Position numbers and translations under genes: made by a program | The notes under the pieces: generated by a model | Databases searched by the model: none | What the model was told of the DNA's origin: nothing | The model's input: the letters and a program-made list of their open reading frames with translations, nothing else | From: Chamaecrista fasciculata | Lineage: Eukaryota; Streptophyta; Magnoliopsida; Fabales; Fabaceae | Length of the DNA stretch: 64,000 bases | Assembly (NCBI GenBank): GCA_003254925.1 | Contig: QANZ01020139.1 | Coordinates: 20,515 to 84,514, forward strand | Reading direction: 5' to 3' | Shown: positions 46,618-58,813 of the stretch, piece after piece | How positions within the stretch are numbered: position 1 is the stretch's first letter | How the letters are laid out: each line of letters starts with the position of its first letter

Positions 46618-49216
46618 ATGGGTTCGACGACAAAATATGAAGTTGAAATGTTTGATGGAGGAAATTTTAGTCTTTGGAAGATAAGAATGCAGTCGGCATT
46701 GGTTTTTTAGGACTTATGGCAGACAATAGAAGAAAAGTACACTGATTCGGTGAAGGAAGAACAGAAGAAGGCACTTGGGAAGAAGGCATTGAGTGCGATA
46801 TTCATGAGTGTTACAGACAGTGTTCTACAGGAGATTGCCGACGAGGAAACAACGGCACAGGCGTGGAGGAAACTGGAGAATCTGTATTCGGCGAAATCGT
46901 TGACCAATCGCCTGTATCTGAAGAAGAGGTTGTACAATTTAACGATGAGTGAGGGTACACCAATCAAATCTCACATGGACGAATTTAATTCGATAATTAT
47001 GGATCTGAAGAATGTAGAGGTGAAGATTGACGACGATGATCAGACTCTTATTGTGCTATGTTCACTACCGCCATCCTATGAGACCTTTGTGGATTTGATG
47101 TTGTATGGGAGGGATAAAATTTCACTAGATGACATTAGCGGTGTGTTAAAGTCAAAGGAGTTGAAGAGGAACCTTCCAGGTGATCGAACAGAAGGAGTGG
47201 GATTGGTGTCGAGGGGAAGAGTGCAGGGAAAGGACTCATGTAAGTCCAATGGGCGATCAAGGTCGAAATCAAGGGCGAAGAAAGCGAGTTGTTTCAAGTG
47301 TGGCGAGCGAGGTCACTTTAAGAAGGATTGTCCTAGGCTGAAGGGAAATAAGGGGGATTCGTCGGATGATGAGAATTTGGCGAACGTCGTTGTTAACACT
47401 TGTGGTACTTCTGGTGATGTCGAATGTGTAGGAGAGACATGGTTTGTGGCTAGCCAGCATGGACCAAACTCCTGGGTTCTTGATACGGGTGCGACTTTTC
47501 ATATGTGTCCACACATAGGATGGTTTTCTTCGTATAACCAAATGCGTGGAACGGTCTATCTTGGAAACAGTATTCCATTGGCGATAGAGGGGATCAGTCA
47601 CATCAAGATCAAGATGTTCGACGGGGTTGTGAGAACTATTGAGTGTTGGCATGTTCCTCAGATGAGGAGGAATCTTATTTCATTGTCAACATTGGATGAT
47701 TAGGGGTATAATTTTCACGTCGAAGGTGGAACTCTTAAAGTTTGAAAGGGCTCGATGACACTGATGAAGGGGAAGCTAAGCGCCAGGCTATACTATCTTC
47801 AGGGGACCGCAATTGAGGGTGAGACAGCGGTTGCCTCAGGGAATAGTGAGGGGAGTGATGATGATTCTGGAGCAAGTGAGGCAAGCACCTCGGACAGTGG
47901 CAAGGTGAGCACCTCAGGACGAGATCACAATAGGAGTCAGTTATGGCATTTGAGGCTCGGTCACATGAGTGACAAGGAACTGACACTTATAGGGAAGCAG
48001 AACTTACTGGATGGGTACAAGGGGGATCCCTTGAACTTCTGTGAACACAGTGTGTTTGGAAAGCAGACGAGAGTGAAGTTCAGCAAGGTGGGAGTGCACA
48101 AGACCAAAGATAGGTTGGATTATGTCCATTCAGACCTATGGGGTCCTACAGGAGTTCCTTCTAAGAGCGGTGGCCGGTATTACATGACGTTGATTGATGA
48201 TTCCAGAATGGTATAGGTGTACATATTTAAGTCTAAGAATGAGACATTTCCAACATTTATCAAGTGGAAGGCAAATGTAGAGAAACAGATAAAAAGGAAA
48301 GTGAGTTGTCTTAGGACTGATAATGAGTTGGAATACTGCAACAAGGAGTTCAATAGATTTTGCAACAGGGGAGGCATTGTGAGACACTGCACGTGCATAG
48401 GAGCGCCACAGCAGACTGGTGTTGCAGAACAGACGAACAAGATGCTCTGTGATAGAGTTTGGAGCATGCTCTCACATGCAGGTGTGAGCAAGGACTTTTG
48501 GGTTGAGGCGATCAATACTGCTTGTTTATTTGGTAAATAGATCATCATCCATGACAATGGGGAATAAATCTCCTTTCGAGGTATGGTCCGGATCGCTTGC
48601 TGATTACAAGCACTTGAGAGCGTTTGGGTGCCCAGCGTATGCTCAAGTGAAGGATGACAAGTTTGAGCAGAGGGCAAGGAGGTGCATATTTCTAGGATAT
48701 ACAACTGGAGTGAGTGGATACACGTGGTGCATGGATTCTAAGTCTTCAGGGATATTGATCAGCAGGGATGTAACTTTCAATGAGTCTATTTCGTTGGACA
48801 AGCGAGAGGGGAAGGCGATAGCCAAGTTAGATCTCGGTGTGGGGGACCAAATGGAGCTAGTGATTGATATCGCTCCGACCTTTCAGCCCAGTACCACTGA
48901 AGGGGAGCAGGTGCGAGACCTTTCTCATAACACTGAGGTCTCAGAGGCACGGGAAAAGATCAGTGAGGATTTTGATATGAAGGATTTTGGAGAGGCAAGG
49001 AAGATTGCTTCTCATCTCACGCTATCAAGGGATCTTCTACCGAAGTCAGCAAGGGAGTTGGAACAAGTATCAAGGGTTTCATACTCAAGTGTTGTGGATA
49101 GTGTTATGGACGTCATGGTAAAGGGTACGGTGAAGGTTGGTTTAACCTTTGACAGAGCTAGCTTGGGTACACCGCCCTCAGGGCGATCAGTAGTTGGCGT
49201 GGGTAGTACCAAGTGA
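46618..49216 (+). pseudogene. Copia gag-pol, stops, a frameshift and RT deletion
   Basis: Starts MGSTTKYEVEMFDGGNFSLW with an in-frame TAG at 46708. The capsid part follows (LYNLTMSEGTPIKSHMDEFN near 46930). The zinc knuckle CFKCGERGHFKKDC is near 47293, and the protease motif WVLDTGATFHMCP near 47480. Stops occur at 47701 and 47743. Integrase has the HLRLGHMSDKEL zinc region (47945), LDYVHSDLWGP (48117) and RTDNELEYCNKEF; TAG at 48214 and a frameshift near 48530 break it. The Pol part after FEVWSGSLADYKHLRAFGCP runs to a linker, then jumps to DFDMKDFGEARKI, normally at the end of reverse transcriptase, so almost all of RT is deleted; RNase H is reduced to a scrap. Confidence 0.92.
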
Positions 49217-49295
49217 TACCAAGATGCTCAGAGGCGACCAGCAAAACAAGGAAGTGTTCGTATTGAAGAAGGTAGTTCAAGTCTAGGGGAAGATT

Positions 49296-49758
49296 TGTAG
49301 TCTTCTAGGAGACTTGTATAGGAATTCAAGTCAAGGGGAAGTTTTGTAAAGATTATAATCTTATTTGTTAAGATTTGAGATATCTTGTGTAATCTTTTAT
49401 GTGACTTGTATCTCAATAAGTTATCATATATTTTGGGATAGAATTCTTAGTGGCTAAGGAACTAGGTATTTGGGCCTATTGGGCTTAGGTTAAGTAATCC
49501 TTGTGAATCCAGGGTTTAGGATGCCTATAAATGGAGTAGTAGCTAATTGTGGAGTGAAGACTTGAGAGGTGATTCATTCATTAGGTTATTGTATTGTCAT
49601 ATTCTTTATAGTGAAGTTCCTTGTTCTTGGGTGGATGTAGGTCACACTGACCGAACCACGGTATATTGTTTGTGTTCATCTATTCTTCTCTATATTCCGC
49701 ATTCTCATATACTTGTTTGATTTATGAATGTTGTTGGGAGATACTCTGAATCCTAACA
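49296..49758 (+). repeat. 3' LTR of the copia element
   Basis: Probable start TGTAGTCTTC after AGGGGAAGATT; an equally good polypurine tract (CAAGGGGAAG) with TGTAAAG lies 49 bp further on. TATA box CCTATAAATGG near 49525. It ends TCCTAACA at 49758. Confidence 0.75.
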
Positions 49759-49871
49759 CTATTTGGACTTCATTTTATGCTTTTAATTTAGACTGTTCTC
49801 CACATTCGTGAACGACTAGAAGCCAGAAGGAAACAACATGGTTGTTTCTACAGTTTAATACAATGTGTTGT

Positions 49872-50619
49872 TTTAATTTAGGTCATAACTCAAATTGGTC
49901 CTAAATGTTTCATTTGTTTCAGATTGGTCCTAAATATCTCTATAAATTCTTAAATTTGTCCCAAATTACTAAATGTGGTCATATCTCTCTCATTTTAAGT
50001 TCGAATGTGACTAATCTAGAGCTAAGGGTTACTTTTGACAAATATTTTCTCTATCCAATTGGAGCCGTCAATAAATGAGGTTAAATTGGGTCTAGTAGTG
50101 GATCGCTTGTTTCACGATCAAACAAGCAAAGTTAGTCATATTTCTTTCTTTTCAAGTTCGAATGTAACGAGTTCAAAATTATGTGTTGACTCTTGAAAAG
50201 TTCTTTCTCTGTGTAGTTGAGATAGTCACCAAATGAAGTCAAATTACATCCCTCATTTGTCGACGGTCTCAATTGGACAGAAAAAGAGCTCTTCAAGAGT
50301 CAACACATAATTCCTAAGTCGTCCCATTTAGATTTGAAATGAGAGAGATATGACCAACTTCGCTTATTTGACAATGAAACGAACGATTTACTTTCGAGAC
50401 CCAATTTGACCTTGTATGTTGACAACCCCAACTAAACAGAGAAAATACTCGTCAAAAGCAACCCGTAACTCTGAATTTGTCACATTCGAACTAGAAACAA
50501 GAGAAATATGATCATATTCATTCGTTTGGAATCAATTTGAGAAATTATGGAAACATGTATGACAGATTTGAAACAAATGAAACATTTAGGACCAATTTGA
50601 GATTTTAACCTTTAATTTA
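49872..50619. mobile_element. Mutator-type foldback element, TSD TTTAATTTA
   Basis: The element proper is 49881-50610 (730 bp). Outer arms are CAAATTGGTCCTAAATGTTTC and GAAACATTTAGGACCAATTTG; inner arms include TGTGTTGACTCTTGAAAAG against CTTCAAGAGTCAACACATAA. It is flanked by TTTAATTTA at 49872-49880 and 50611-50619. Non-coding. Confidence 0.87.
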
Positions 50620-51110
50620 TGGATGTTTTCTAAACTTCCATATTGCAAAGTTTGTGACAACCTTCAATTACTGTCACAATTTCAGCGACACATGTTTCTT
50701 TGAAAGATTTTTTGCATCACATGTTTCTTTATATATCTTATATTATATGGCTCCACCCCTTTCTAGTCGTCCACATTTTAAAACTATAGTCTATGAAATT
50801 AAAAATAAGAGAAAATTTACTATTTAGTCTCTCTTTCTTTACTAAGTTAATAATTTAGTCCCTTATTTATTTTACATAAAGGGCACGCAAAGCCCCTAAT
50901 GTATATTTAGTTCCATAATTCAATCCGTAAATTTAAATTGATTTTATATTTTTTATCTTGGAATTTATATTAAATTTGCACTTTTTTCTCTGAATTTATA
51001 TTAATTTTTTTTTGTCCTAAGTTTGATTCTATGAGGGTGTCGTATACATGTAGGACAAATAAGCGAAAGTGTTGGACACTAGGACACTAGGATCAAACAT
51101 TGTTCTCTCA
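50620..51110. other. AT-rich non-coding DNA
   Basis: No gene is recognised. The phrase AAAGTGTTGGACACTAGGACACTAGG at 51065-51092 has a counterpart just after 51590, suggesting that the block starting at 51578 once continued here and was split by the MITE at 51120. Confidence 0.45.
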
Positions 51111-51567
51111 TTTTTTTTTGTCTAAGTGCACTTTTAGTCCCATAACTTTGGCTAAGGTTTCAATTTGGTCCCATAACTTTTTTTGTTGCACTTTTGGTCC
51201 CATATCTTTTACTCAAGTTGCAGATTTGGTCCTGTGTTACATTTTTGGTCCCATATCTTTGGTTCATGTTACATAATTGGTCCTATATTTTTTAGTCAAG
51301 TTGCAGAGTCGGTCCCATATCTTTGGGTCAGGTGCAAAATTGGTTTCATATATTTGGATCAAGTGGGACTGGCGGTGAAACTTTTTGCAAAGATATGGGA
51401 CCAATTCTGCAACATGACCAAAAGATATGGGACCAAAAGTGATACGGGACCAAATCTGCAACTTTTTGCAAAGATATGGGACCAAAAGTGCAACAAAAAA
51501 AGTAATGGGACCAAACTGAAACCTGAGTAAAAGTTATGGGACCAAAAGTGCACTGACCTTTTTTTTT
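51111..51567. mobile_element. Mutator-type foldback MITE, TSD of nine T
   Basis: The element proper is 51120-51558: GTGCACTTTTAGTCCCATAAC on the left, GTTATGGGACCAAAAGTGCAC on the right, with internal inverted units TTTGCAAAGATATGGGACC. Nine T lie on each side. It is closely related to 8944-9385. Confidence 0.85.
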
Positions 51568-52632
51568 AAAACAATGTTTATAGATTAAACATGTAGGGTA
51601 GGACACTAGGACTGTAAGAGAGCCGAAAGTGTTGGAAAAGTAGTGAGTGTTTATTTTCTCTCAATGTCTCGATTCTATTCAGTAAGGAAGTTTAAAGTCT
51701 GAGAGTCAATTTGTTTCTTGTAAAATCGCCAATCGCCTGATTAACGACTTACAGTTGAGGCCGTTAATGTTGAGAGTCTGTATTATTCTGTGTATTCATT
51801 CCGTTTGGCTTTCGAAGGCAGTGTGTATATATATATATGGAAGGGCGTAGAAGACAGAGAGAGGCATTTCACAGCTTCCATCTTGGATTATGCAAAATTC
51901 ATCAAGAAATCGGTGGATTGTTTCATTTTCCAAGAATGTGAAGAATGAGCATGGCTTTAATTTTATTGGGTTGGAAGATCGATTGGTCATTGGGTTCTTC
52001 TTGGAGATATCATTGAAGACGCCGTCTATACTCTTAATGAGTGAGTATCTTTTTTTCATGAATTTTTCATGCTTCTTAGTTCTTAATTAACTTCTTCTTG
52101 TTGTTCTTATCTTTATCCATTTCCTATTATATAATTTCCCTTTTGAAGTAGCCATCATGAGATTATTGGAAGAGCCATGGTGATTGATTATCATTATTCG
52201 TGGATTCAAGTTAATATTATGGGTATAATCTATGTCCTCCTCCAAGAATCTTTTCTTGCCTTTCGTATGAGTCCTTGTCTTCACACAATGCCTAGAAATA
52301 CTTCTCCATACTTCTGAAGTCCCATCTGAAAATTTACAATGGAATTTTCAAGAATGTAACAATTTTCAGGTAAGCATATATATACATTCTTGTTTACTAT
52401 TTTTTGATGGATTTGTTTTTTTATTTTATTTTAACTGAATAAATTCTTTTATTTTATTTCCTGTTAATTTCCCTTTTGGCTCTGTTCCTTCTGAATCTTA
52501 ATCAGTGAGTTTCTTCTTTTCATGAATCTTTCATGCTTCTTAGTTCTTAATTTGCCTCTTTATTTTATTTTGGGGTTGTGGTCTTGCTCTTCCCTGAATA
52601 ATAATTGCAACCAAAATTATGCCAATCACTAC

Positions 52633-53947
52633 ATGCCATCTTCATCCTCTATTACTACTACTGCTTCAGATAATGCTGTTAATCATAACCACCTCACCAA
52701 CGAAGCTGTTAATCGTATTCATCCGTTAGAATCCATTCACTTTAACTTTAATCTCAATGTGATGCTACTGCGACATCTAACAACTATTCTTTATCATTCT
52801 CAGAAGGCAGAGGTGATCATTTGACAAATTCTAACAATTTTGGAATATTACATGAAGGTAACCATTATGTTCTAACTTCACATTATCAAACCTGTACTTG
52901 CGTTTCATTGTTTTGATTTTTTATGTTATGAGATAGAATATCGATGAATTTTATTTCATTCTAATAACAGTTTCCACAAATAGAATATGCTAGTAGTATA
53001 AATTCAAGTAATAACAACAAATAAAAGAAATAGTGAGCTTATCAGTTTAAAATAATAGTAAAATACATAAATAATTATAATATATTAAAAAACTACGCAA
53101 CATTGAAGGGTTTTGGATGTGTAGAGTGTAGAGAGAGCATAGAAGCAGAACGAAAGAAAAAAGTATATTGCTTTCCTGATAGCATCACAGGTTTTTGATA
53201 TACTATGAACTATCAAATTCTTCAATTCTATTTCCTGCCTTGCATGAATGGCATATAATCTGGTCTTCACACGGCTGTCTTGCATACTGCGTTTCTCCTC
53301 CTTATTATTAGTTCCTTGATTTGAGTTACACATTTACAACTCATAAGGACACACCCTGTGGCCTGTGCCATTTGTAAATCTGAAAATTTTACACGTTGCT
53401 CTGTCCGCTTATTTGGCATCCGAGTGATTGACGGGGTCAAACATTTTAGGTAAAATATTAATGAAAATATTGATGAGTAATGTGTAAATTATTCCCTTAA
53501 ATGTTTTACTGTGTATCTAACCCCTTCTGTCAAATTTAGGTTAAATATCTTAGTAGTGTTGAGTCAGCAAACATTTCAATCACTAAACCTTCTATATGTC
53601 AGCATATATAGTCCATGTAAACCATCCATGTATACCAAAAAAAAAGAAATATCTGGCAAGAAATGACAGTGATGAAGAAGCAGATGTGGTGACTAATATT
53701 GAAAATATTAATGAAATTATTGATGTGGAAATGATGGCATAGTTTGTTATTATGAAGAACCAAATGTTTTGGCTAATTTTTTTCTTCTATTTGTTTATTG
53801 TCATAGGATTCCTCTGCATTTAGATATGTCAATAATCCTTCTCCCAGGCATATGAATGATCTTTCTCCATTTAATTACATTCACATGGCCTCTATAGACA
53901 GAATTTCTTCAACCTCTTTGTTCTCTCCATCTAATTTCACTGAGTAA
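52633..53947 (+). pseudogene. Two unidentified exon-like segments in U2
   Basis: Segment 1 (52633-52812) reads MPSSSSITTTASDNAVNHNH, then ILYHSQKAE, followed by GTGATC as a possible donor. Segment 2 begins after CATAG at 53806 with DSSAFRYVNNPSPRHMNDLS and ends at a TAA near 53947 after FSPSNFTE. The phrase LYHSQK recurs before the exon-like piece at 59311. They may derive from one parent gene, which I cannot name. Confidence 0.35.
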
Positions 53948-54426
53948 TTATATTTTTCTTCTCTTGTTGATTGTTATAGTCATTGTGAATTACATATTAT
54001 TATATATATTGTTGCTTCAGTGGCTTAATTATACTAGTTTATACTTCATTTCTAGGGATAACCATTTGGAGAATATTGTATCTTCTAAATATGAGAATAT
54101 TTTATACTTCAACCTCTTTTGTATTGAGTATATAAGCAGCAAATCTAAACTATTCTAATTTCTAAGGATTCTTTTCAAGCCTATCTTCTTCACCTGACTA
54201 GACTATTTTTTAATTGAACTCTGAGGTAATGTTATTTAGTTTGTTAGTTGATTTGTATAGTTGCTGTTAATTTATAATGATTGATTGCTATGAAGTGCAA
54301 ATACATGAATCTGATAACTTTGTGGAGATAGAAAACATGAAGAAAGTGGTACTTCTTTCTCTTTAGGATGAATGCCGAACTAGAAGACTGAAAATACGTC
54401 ACTGATGCATTAATGACATCTTGTAG

Positions 54427-55749
54427 GGAAGGTCCTAGCTGGGAAATTTTCCCATGATTCTGATTCCTCATCTTCTGTGGTTGCTGCATCTGATAAAGTT
54501 CTTGTACCTGGAGGTCAAGATGACAATTCAACCCTAACAGATCAACTTGAAACACCTGAACTAACCTCACAGGAAACACAGGTGCTTCTGAGTTCTGTCC
54601 ATAGCCATGGGGAACTTATTTGTAGTTGATAGTTTTATATAAATACTTTGCATGCTTGTTCTGTGGTTGCCTGCCATTTCCCTATATGACTTATGGTTTT
54701 TTTGTCATATGCATCGGGAAAAATGTGGTAAGTAGGCTGCTACTACTGGAATTACGAGAAGCTGTCTGTTGATTGAACTTTAGCATTAAGAAAATATATA
54801 AAAAATCGCATACTATAAGTGGTTTCCAGAAATTTGAAAAATAGACTGTTTCTGGAACTTTAAGGCCTGTGATATTGAGAAGGAAACTTGCCTGTTAAAA
54901 AAGCTCATTGAAACTAGATGGATAGAAAATCTTTCCTTACTATGTCTACTAGGGATTGATAACCTTGTTTTTCCGGGTCCTTTTTATATGAATCTTATTG
55001 GCCTCTTAAGTTTTTTTTCCCTGAAATATTAAAAATGCTGTTAGTCTCAGGCTTCATGATGATTACCTTTTTGGGGGGCATTACAAACTCTCTCAGTAGA
55101 ATTACATCGTGTTGTGAGCCAGATTCTTGGGAACATTTGTGCTTCCAACCCAATTTCGGGGGAGTATTAAAATTAGAGTGAGAGCATCAACAGATCATGC
55201 ATAATTGTAGTATTGAGCTTTTTGTAGATTGAGGAACCAATTGCTTAAGGATTCTTTGTGGCCATTCTTAAATTTCTTGGCCATTCAGTGTAAACATTAC
55301 TGTTTTCTGTATTTTCATAGGTAGCAATCCAGAATGTGATAGATAACTATTTTTGTTTTTGCCTTTTGTTTATTCATTTTAGTAATCACATAGTGCATGG
55401 GCTTTTTTCCATCACAAAGTTACTAATTTAGTTAGATATTCTTTGTTCATTAATATTTTAGGATCTTCAAAACCTAACCATGGAAGATGGTAATAAACAC
55501 ATGGATGATGAAGCAACAAGTGGTTTTAGAGAGGTTGAGGAAGGGTTAGGTTCACCACTTGCATCACTTGTAGATAATAATGTTAATGCTCAAGCTGAGA
55601 AGACATCAGTTTCTACTTTCTACCAAAAAGGGAGTAAAAGTAGAAGGAGATGAAGTTAAACCAAAGATCATCCCTCCACCAGGCACTGGGCGGAAGATAT
55701 TTGAAATTGATCCACTTTTGCAAGGTTACCGTGACCATCTTGATTTCCG
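54427..55749 (+). pseudogene. Starch branching enzyme II, two exons only (copy 2)
   Basis: Exons 54427-54581 and 55462-55749 correspond to the first two exons of copy 1 and are nearly identical. The second is 7 bp longer because TTTCTAC is duplicated near 55613, which shifts the frame so that it reads VSTFYQKGSKSRRR-stop instead of continuing to the PPGTGRKIFEIDP block. The later exons are absent because the sequence leaves the SBE gene at 56059. Confidence 0.88.
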
Positions 55750-56059
55750 GTGACTTAACTTTTTTACTTGAAGCTTCTTATAGTGTAAGTGAAATAATTA
55801 TGTGTTCTTCTGAGTAGAATATGTCTTCGAAAGCTTTCTTCGAAAGCTTTGGAAGCTAAAATAACTTCCTTCTCAAGGTTCTTATAATTTGCTTATTAAT
55901 TTATAATTACCATGCTATTCCCTCTGATTTATGCTATTGTATGAAAATAGAATTTGACAATCTGTAGCGTTTATATGCTTCATGTAGCTAGGAAATATCA
56001 ACAATGCTTCAATTTAAGCTTGTCTCATGTATTATGAAATTCTTTAAATTAATCACACG

Positions 56060-56350
56060 TATTTGGGACTATATATTATTTGATCAAGACTTGAAGGACG
56101 AAGGAGGTACTACACCTAGCTACTTAAACTTTCTCATAATTTGATGTACAATATAAAAGTATCAACATTTATTTATTTTTGTATTATTCTGTAAATTTTT
56201 TGTTGGAATAAATTTTGTACAAGGAACTATTGTATCTTTCTCTGTGTATGGCATGCCCCCTGGCCTTGAGTGCCTTTCAATTTGTAATTACTGGGTTCTT
56301 ACATCAAATATGATGGATTGTCAAGTGCAATAGTCATTTCCAATACCTTT
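56060..56350 (+). repeat. Segment duplicated at 59337-59480 and 60210-60270
   Basis: TATTTGGGACTATATATTATTTGATCAAGACTTGAAGGACGAAGG matches 59339 onward (given here only by its landmarks TATTTGGGACTATATA and GACTTGAAGGACGA). The later parts match CCTTTCAATTTGTAATTAC at 59450 and ATGATGGATTGTCAAGT near 60218. In the 59-60 kb copy these are separated by extra DNA. Confidence 0.75.
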
Positions 56351-56887
56351 GATTCTCATTTTTACTTATCTACTTGCGTGGTAGTTGAAGTTTAACTTCA
56401 GTGTTTAACATTGAACTAGTTTGTAGGGTAAACTCAATACCTAGAGCATATTTTACTCTTTTGTCTATCTATTTTAGTTGCTATTGCCGTCAATCTTGCA
56501 GCTCATATTTTTCTTTTTATTCTGCAATTTTGTTAACATTAAGTGAACTTCTTTTGGCATTTTGTGAATTTTCTGTATGAGAAGGTATTGGATTCTTTGG
56601 TTTTCCTTTGAAGATGGAGCAAACAGTGAATCCCTAGAATATTGTTTATACTTAACCATTCTTGTGTTTCTCATTTTTAGATGTTTTTCTTTTACATTAA
56701 TGATTTTGAGCTTGTGTAATGCTTTTCTATTAGATTGGTTACTACCTAACTTGTTATGACAAGCTTTTTTCTCTAAGCTTTGGTTGTTTATTTATGGAGT
56801 TGGCTCTGCTTCTCATTACCTGTTTCCTGATTACTTGGGAAAATAGAAACATTGCAAAATCATGAGAATGATAATGTTTTCCTGTAG

Positions 56888-57052
56888 CCAAAGGAGATGG
56901 TTGGTTTCCTTGTGTTACTCAATCAACTTATCTACAAGTTCAACGTTTTGGTGCGTGATATTTTGGAGGAAATTTTTCCAGCCGTTGCTGGCAGAGTATT
57001 CAGTGTGATTCCAAGAGATGGATTACCTTCAGGTCCTGGAGCAGTCACTGAG
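56888..57052 (+). pseudogene. Exportin-T (PAUSED) exon fragment
   Basis: A 55-codon exon bounded by CCTGTAG and GTATTC reads PKEMVGFLVLLNQLIYKFNV then RDILEEIFPAVAGRVFSVIP and RDGLPSGPGAVTE, the pattern of plant exportin-T, the tRNA nuclear export receptor. It is open and well spliced in form, but no neighbouring exportin exons were found, so it is an isolated captured exon. Confidence 0.8.
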
Positions 57053-57649
57053 GTATTCCATTGGTGCATTTTTTAATTTGTTTTTGTCTGTCCTATGGAT
57101 TTGTTTTTGTTGTAAATTATTATGTGATTGATTTGCATGATTTTGTTATTGATAATCAAATGTCTCTGAAGTTGGTGACTGGGCTTGTCAAAATTAATTG
57201 CCAAATGGCTAATTTTGTATATATAATTTAATACCTACAAATTTGGAAACCATTAAATGGAAAATCTGATGGATATCTAGATTGGTGAAGCTGTGACTGA
57301 TGATTGGCTTCATTCTGTATTTTCTATACCGTTTTTATTTCTCGGGTATGTTATGCATTTTTTTTATATAAAAAAAGATGTTATTTTAACTCGTAGCATT
57401 TGTATTCACTAAATGCATTGTTTTATAATATTGACTGGGTGTAGTCTTTCTAGTTTCTGTAATTCAAAGCTGTTCTGTTAATTAAATGTTAGTTTAAATT
57501 GTCTGAATTGTGAATGGTGTATACATTATAATATTGTAATGTTAGTTATTTTCTAGTCTCTATAATTTAAGCTTAATTTTATTAGGATTATTTCTTCTTT
57601 CCCCTCCTTCTATTGTTTTATGTTCCTGCTTTATGTACTAAATGCTATT

Positions 57650-57957
57650 TTTGGCTGGGAGCTAGCTTTGGATGTGAGGACTGAAAATGCACCATTAAAG
57701 AAGCATAGAGTGGTGTGGACGGATGAATTGCAGGGTCTATTTCTCTCTGCCATTGAAGTGCTTGGCCTTGAGGGTAAGATATATCTATATATATATATAT
57801 AAGCTAATAGTTTGATTAGTTGTATGATCAATACAATGACACATTATTATAGTTAACCAATTTGACTTTTATGGTATTGTTTTTTAATATTTCAGAAGCT
57901 ATGCCAAAGAAGATTCTTGAAATCATGAATGTCTCATATTTGACAAGTCATCTACAG
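57650..57957 (+). pseudogene. Type-B response regulator GARP-domain fragment
   Basis: Exon 1 ends at 57773 (KKHRVVWTDELQGLFLSAIE then VLGLE) and exon 2 is 57896-57957 (AMPKKILEIMNVSYLTSHLQ), joined in phase. This is the MYB-like DNA-binding domain of cytokinin type-B ARRs (KPRVVW-ELH-KFV--VNQLG pattern, then VPKKIL-LMNV). The residues that normally lie between LT and SHLQ (RENVA) are missing and the receiver domain is absent, so it is a decayed fragment. The start of exon 1 is uncertain. Confidence 0.8.
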
Positions 57958-58195
57958 GTTTTACCCTCAATTCATTCTTCTGCTTTTCGTTTATCATAAA
58001 AGCTCAATTTCTAAAATTAATTGTCTTATACTTCAAACTAGGAATGACAATTTGGGTGGATATTTAGGATTTACCCTCAATTTATAATTGACATAAGTTA
58101 GTTTCTGATGATTGCAGTTGAGATTTCATTTTTTAACAGTTTCCTTTGATGGTTTATTCCAATTTTTAGTAATCACTTTCTTCAATTGATTCAGC

Positions 58196-58813
58196 TTGTT
58201 TTGTTTGGAGAAATGTGTCGGCTCAGAAGCTCATGTATGATAAGTTTGGAGATGATTTTCTAGTTCCTTTTGTATCTAAAGGATTCTCTGCTGCACATTG
58301 CTCTCCAGATTTGGCTGAGCAATATCGTCAAAAATTGCGGGTAGTTTAACTTTCTGTGTCTTAAATATTGTCACAAATATAAGTGGTCCAGGTGGAGCAT
58401 TTTCTGCTGTTACCTTTGCAATATACTCAGTCCTTTGTTGCCTGTTGTATTAATTTGTTATGCTGAACTCCTCTTGATGTTGCATAGCTCACATGAATTA
58501 CTTAGGAATAAAAGGAGAAAATTAAAATATAGATACATTTGCTGCTACATTAATGTGTGTACTCTGTTAGGGTTCTCTGTTATATCACTCAATGGAAAAA
58601 GGTATTTTTTTTATGGTAGTCTCTAGATACATTTGCTGCTTTTTGTTTCCTATTTTGAATTGTGAGTCAGCCATGCATATGTTTTGCAGATGCTCATCGA
58701 TGTTTTTTTTCTCCTGTCTGCAGGATAATGATATCAGGGCGCTGAAATCAGTCTATCAGTCGGTCATAGAAAATTTGAGAATGCAACAGAATGGCAGCCT
58801 TGTTTTCAGATAG
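58196..58813 (+). pseudogene. Unidentified two-exon fragment
   Basis: Exon 58196-58340 (acceptor TTCAG, donor GTAG) reads SAQKLMYDKFGDDFLVPFVS then AAHCSPDLAEQYRQKLR and splices in phase to 58724-58813 (DNDIRALKSVYQSVIENLRM, stop after SLVFR). Both pieces are well formed, but I do not recognise the family. They share strand with the neighbouring captured exons. Confidence 0.45.

Larger units (their letters stand above)
45817..49758 (+). mobile_element. Defective Ty1/copia retrotransposon
   Basis: Layout: truncated 5' LTR (45817-45959), degenerate primer site (45961-45976), untranslated leader, gag-pol (46618-49216), polypurine tracts (49280-49345), 3' LTR (about 49296-49758). The 143 bp shared by the two LTRs differ at only a few positions. 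5' LTR sequence before 45817 is missing, so no target duplication can be read. Reverse transcriptase and most of RNase H are deleted, so it cannot move on its own. Confidence 0.88.
51578..56059 (+). repeat. Duplicated gene-fragment block, copy U2
   Basis: Sister of 39834-42940. It has an unshortened leader with a 66-codon frame at 51890 (in U1 this part is deleted), its own exons at 52630-53947, and then the SBE exons. It ends within the SBE intron where DNA related to 59337 onward begins. Confidence 0.9.

Noticed and set aside
51183..51606. Several open frames of 64-115 codons on both strands
   Set aside because: They are the two arms of a foldback MITE; repeated words such as FGPISLQKV arise from its repeats.
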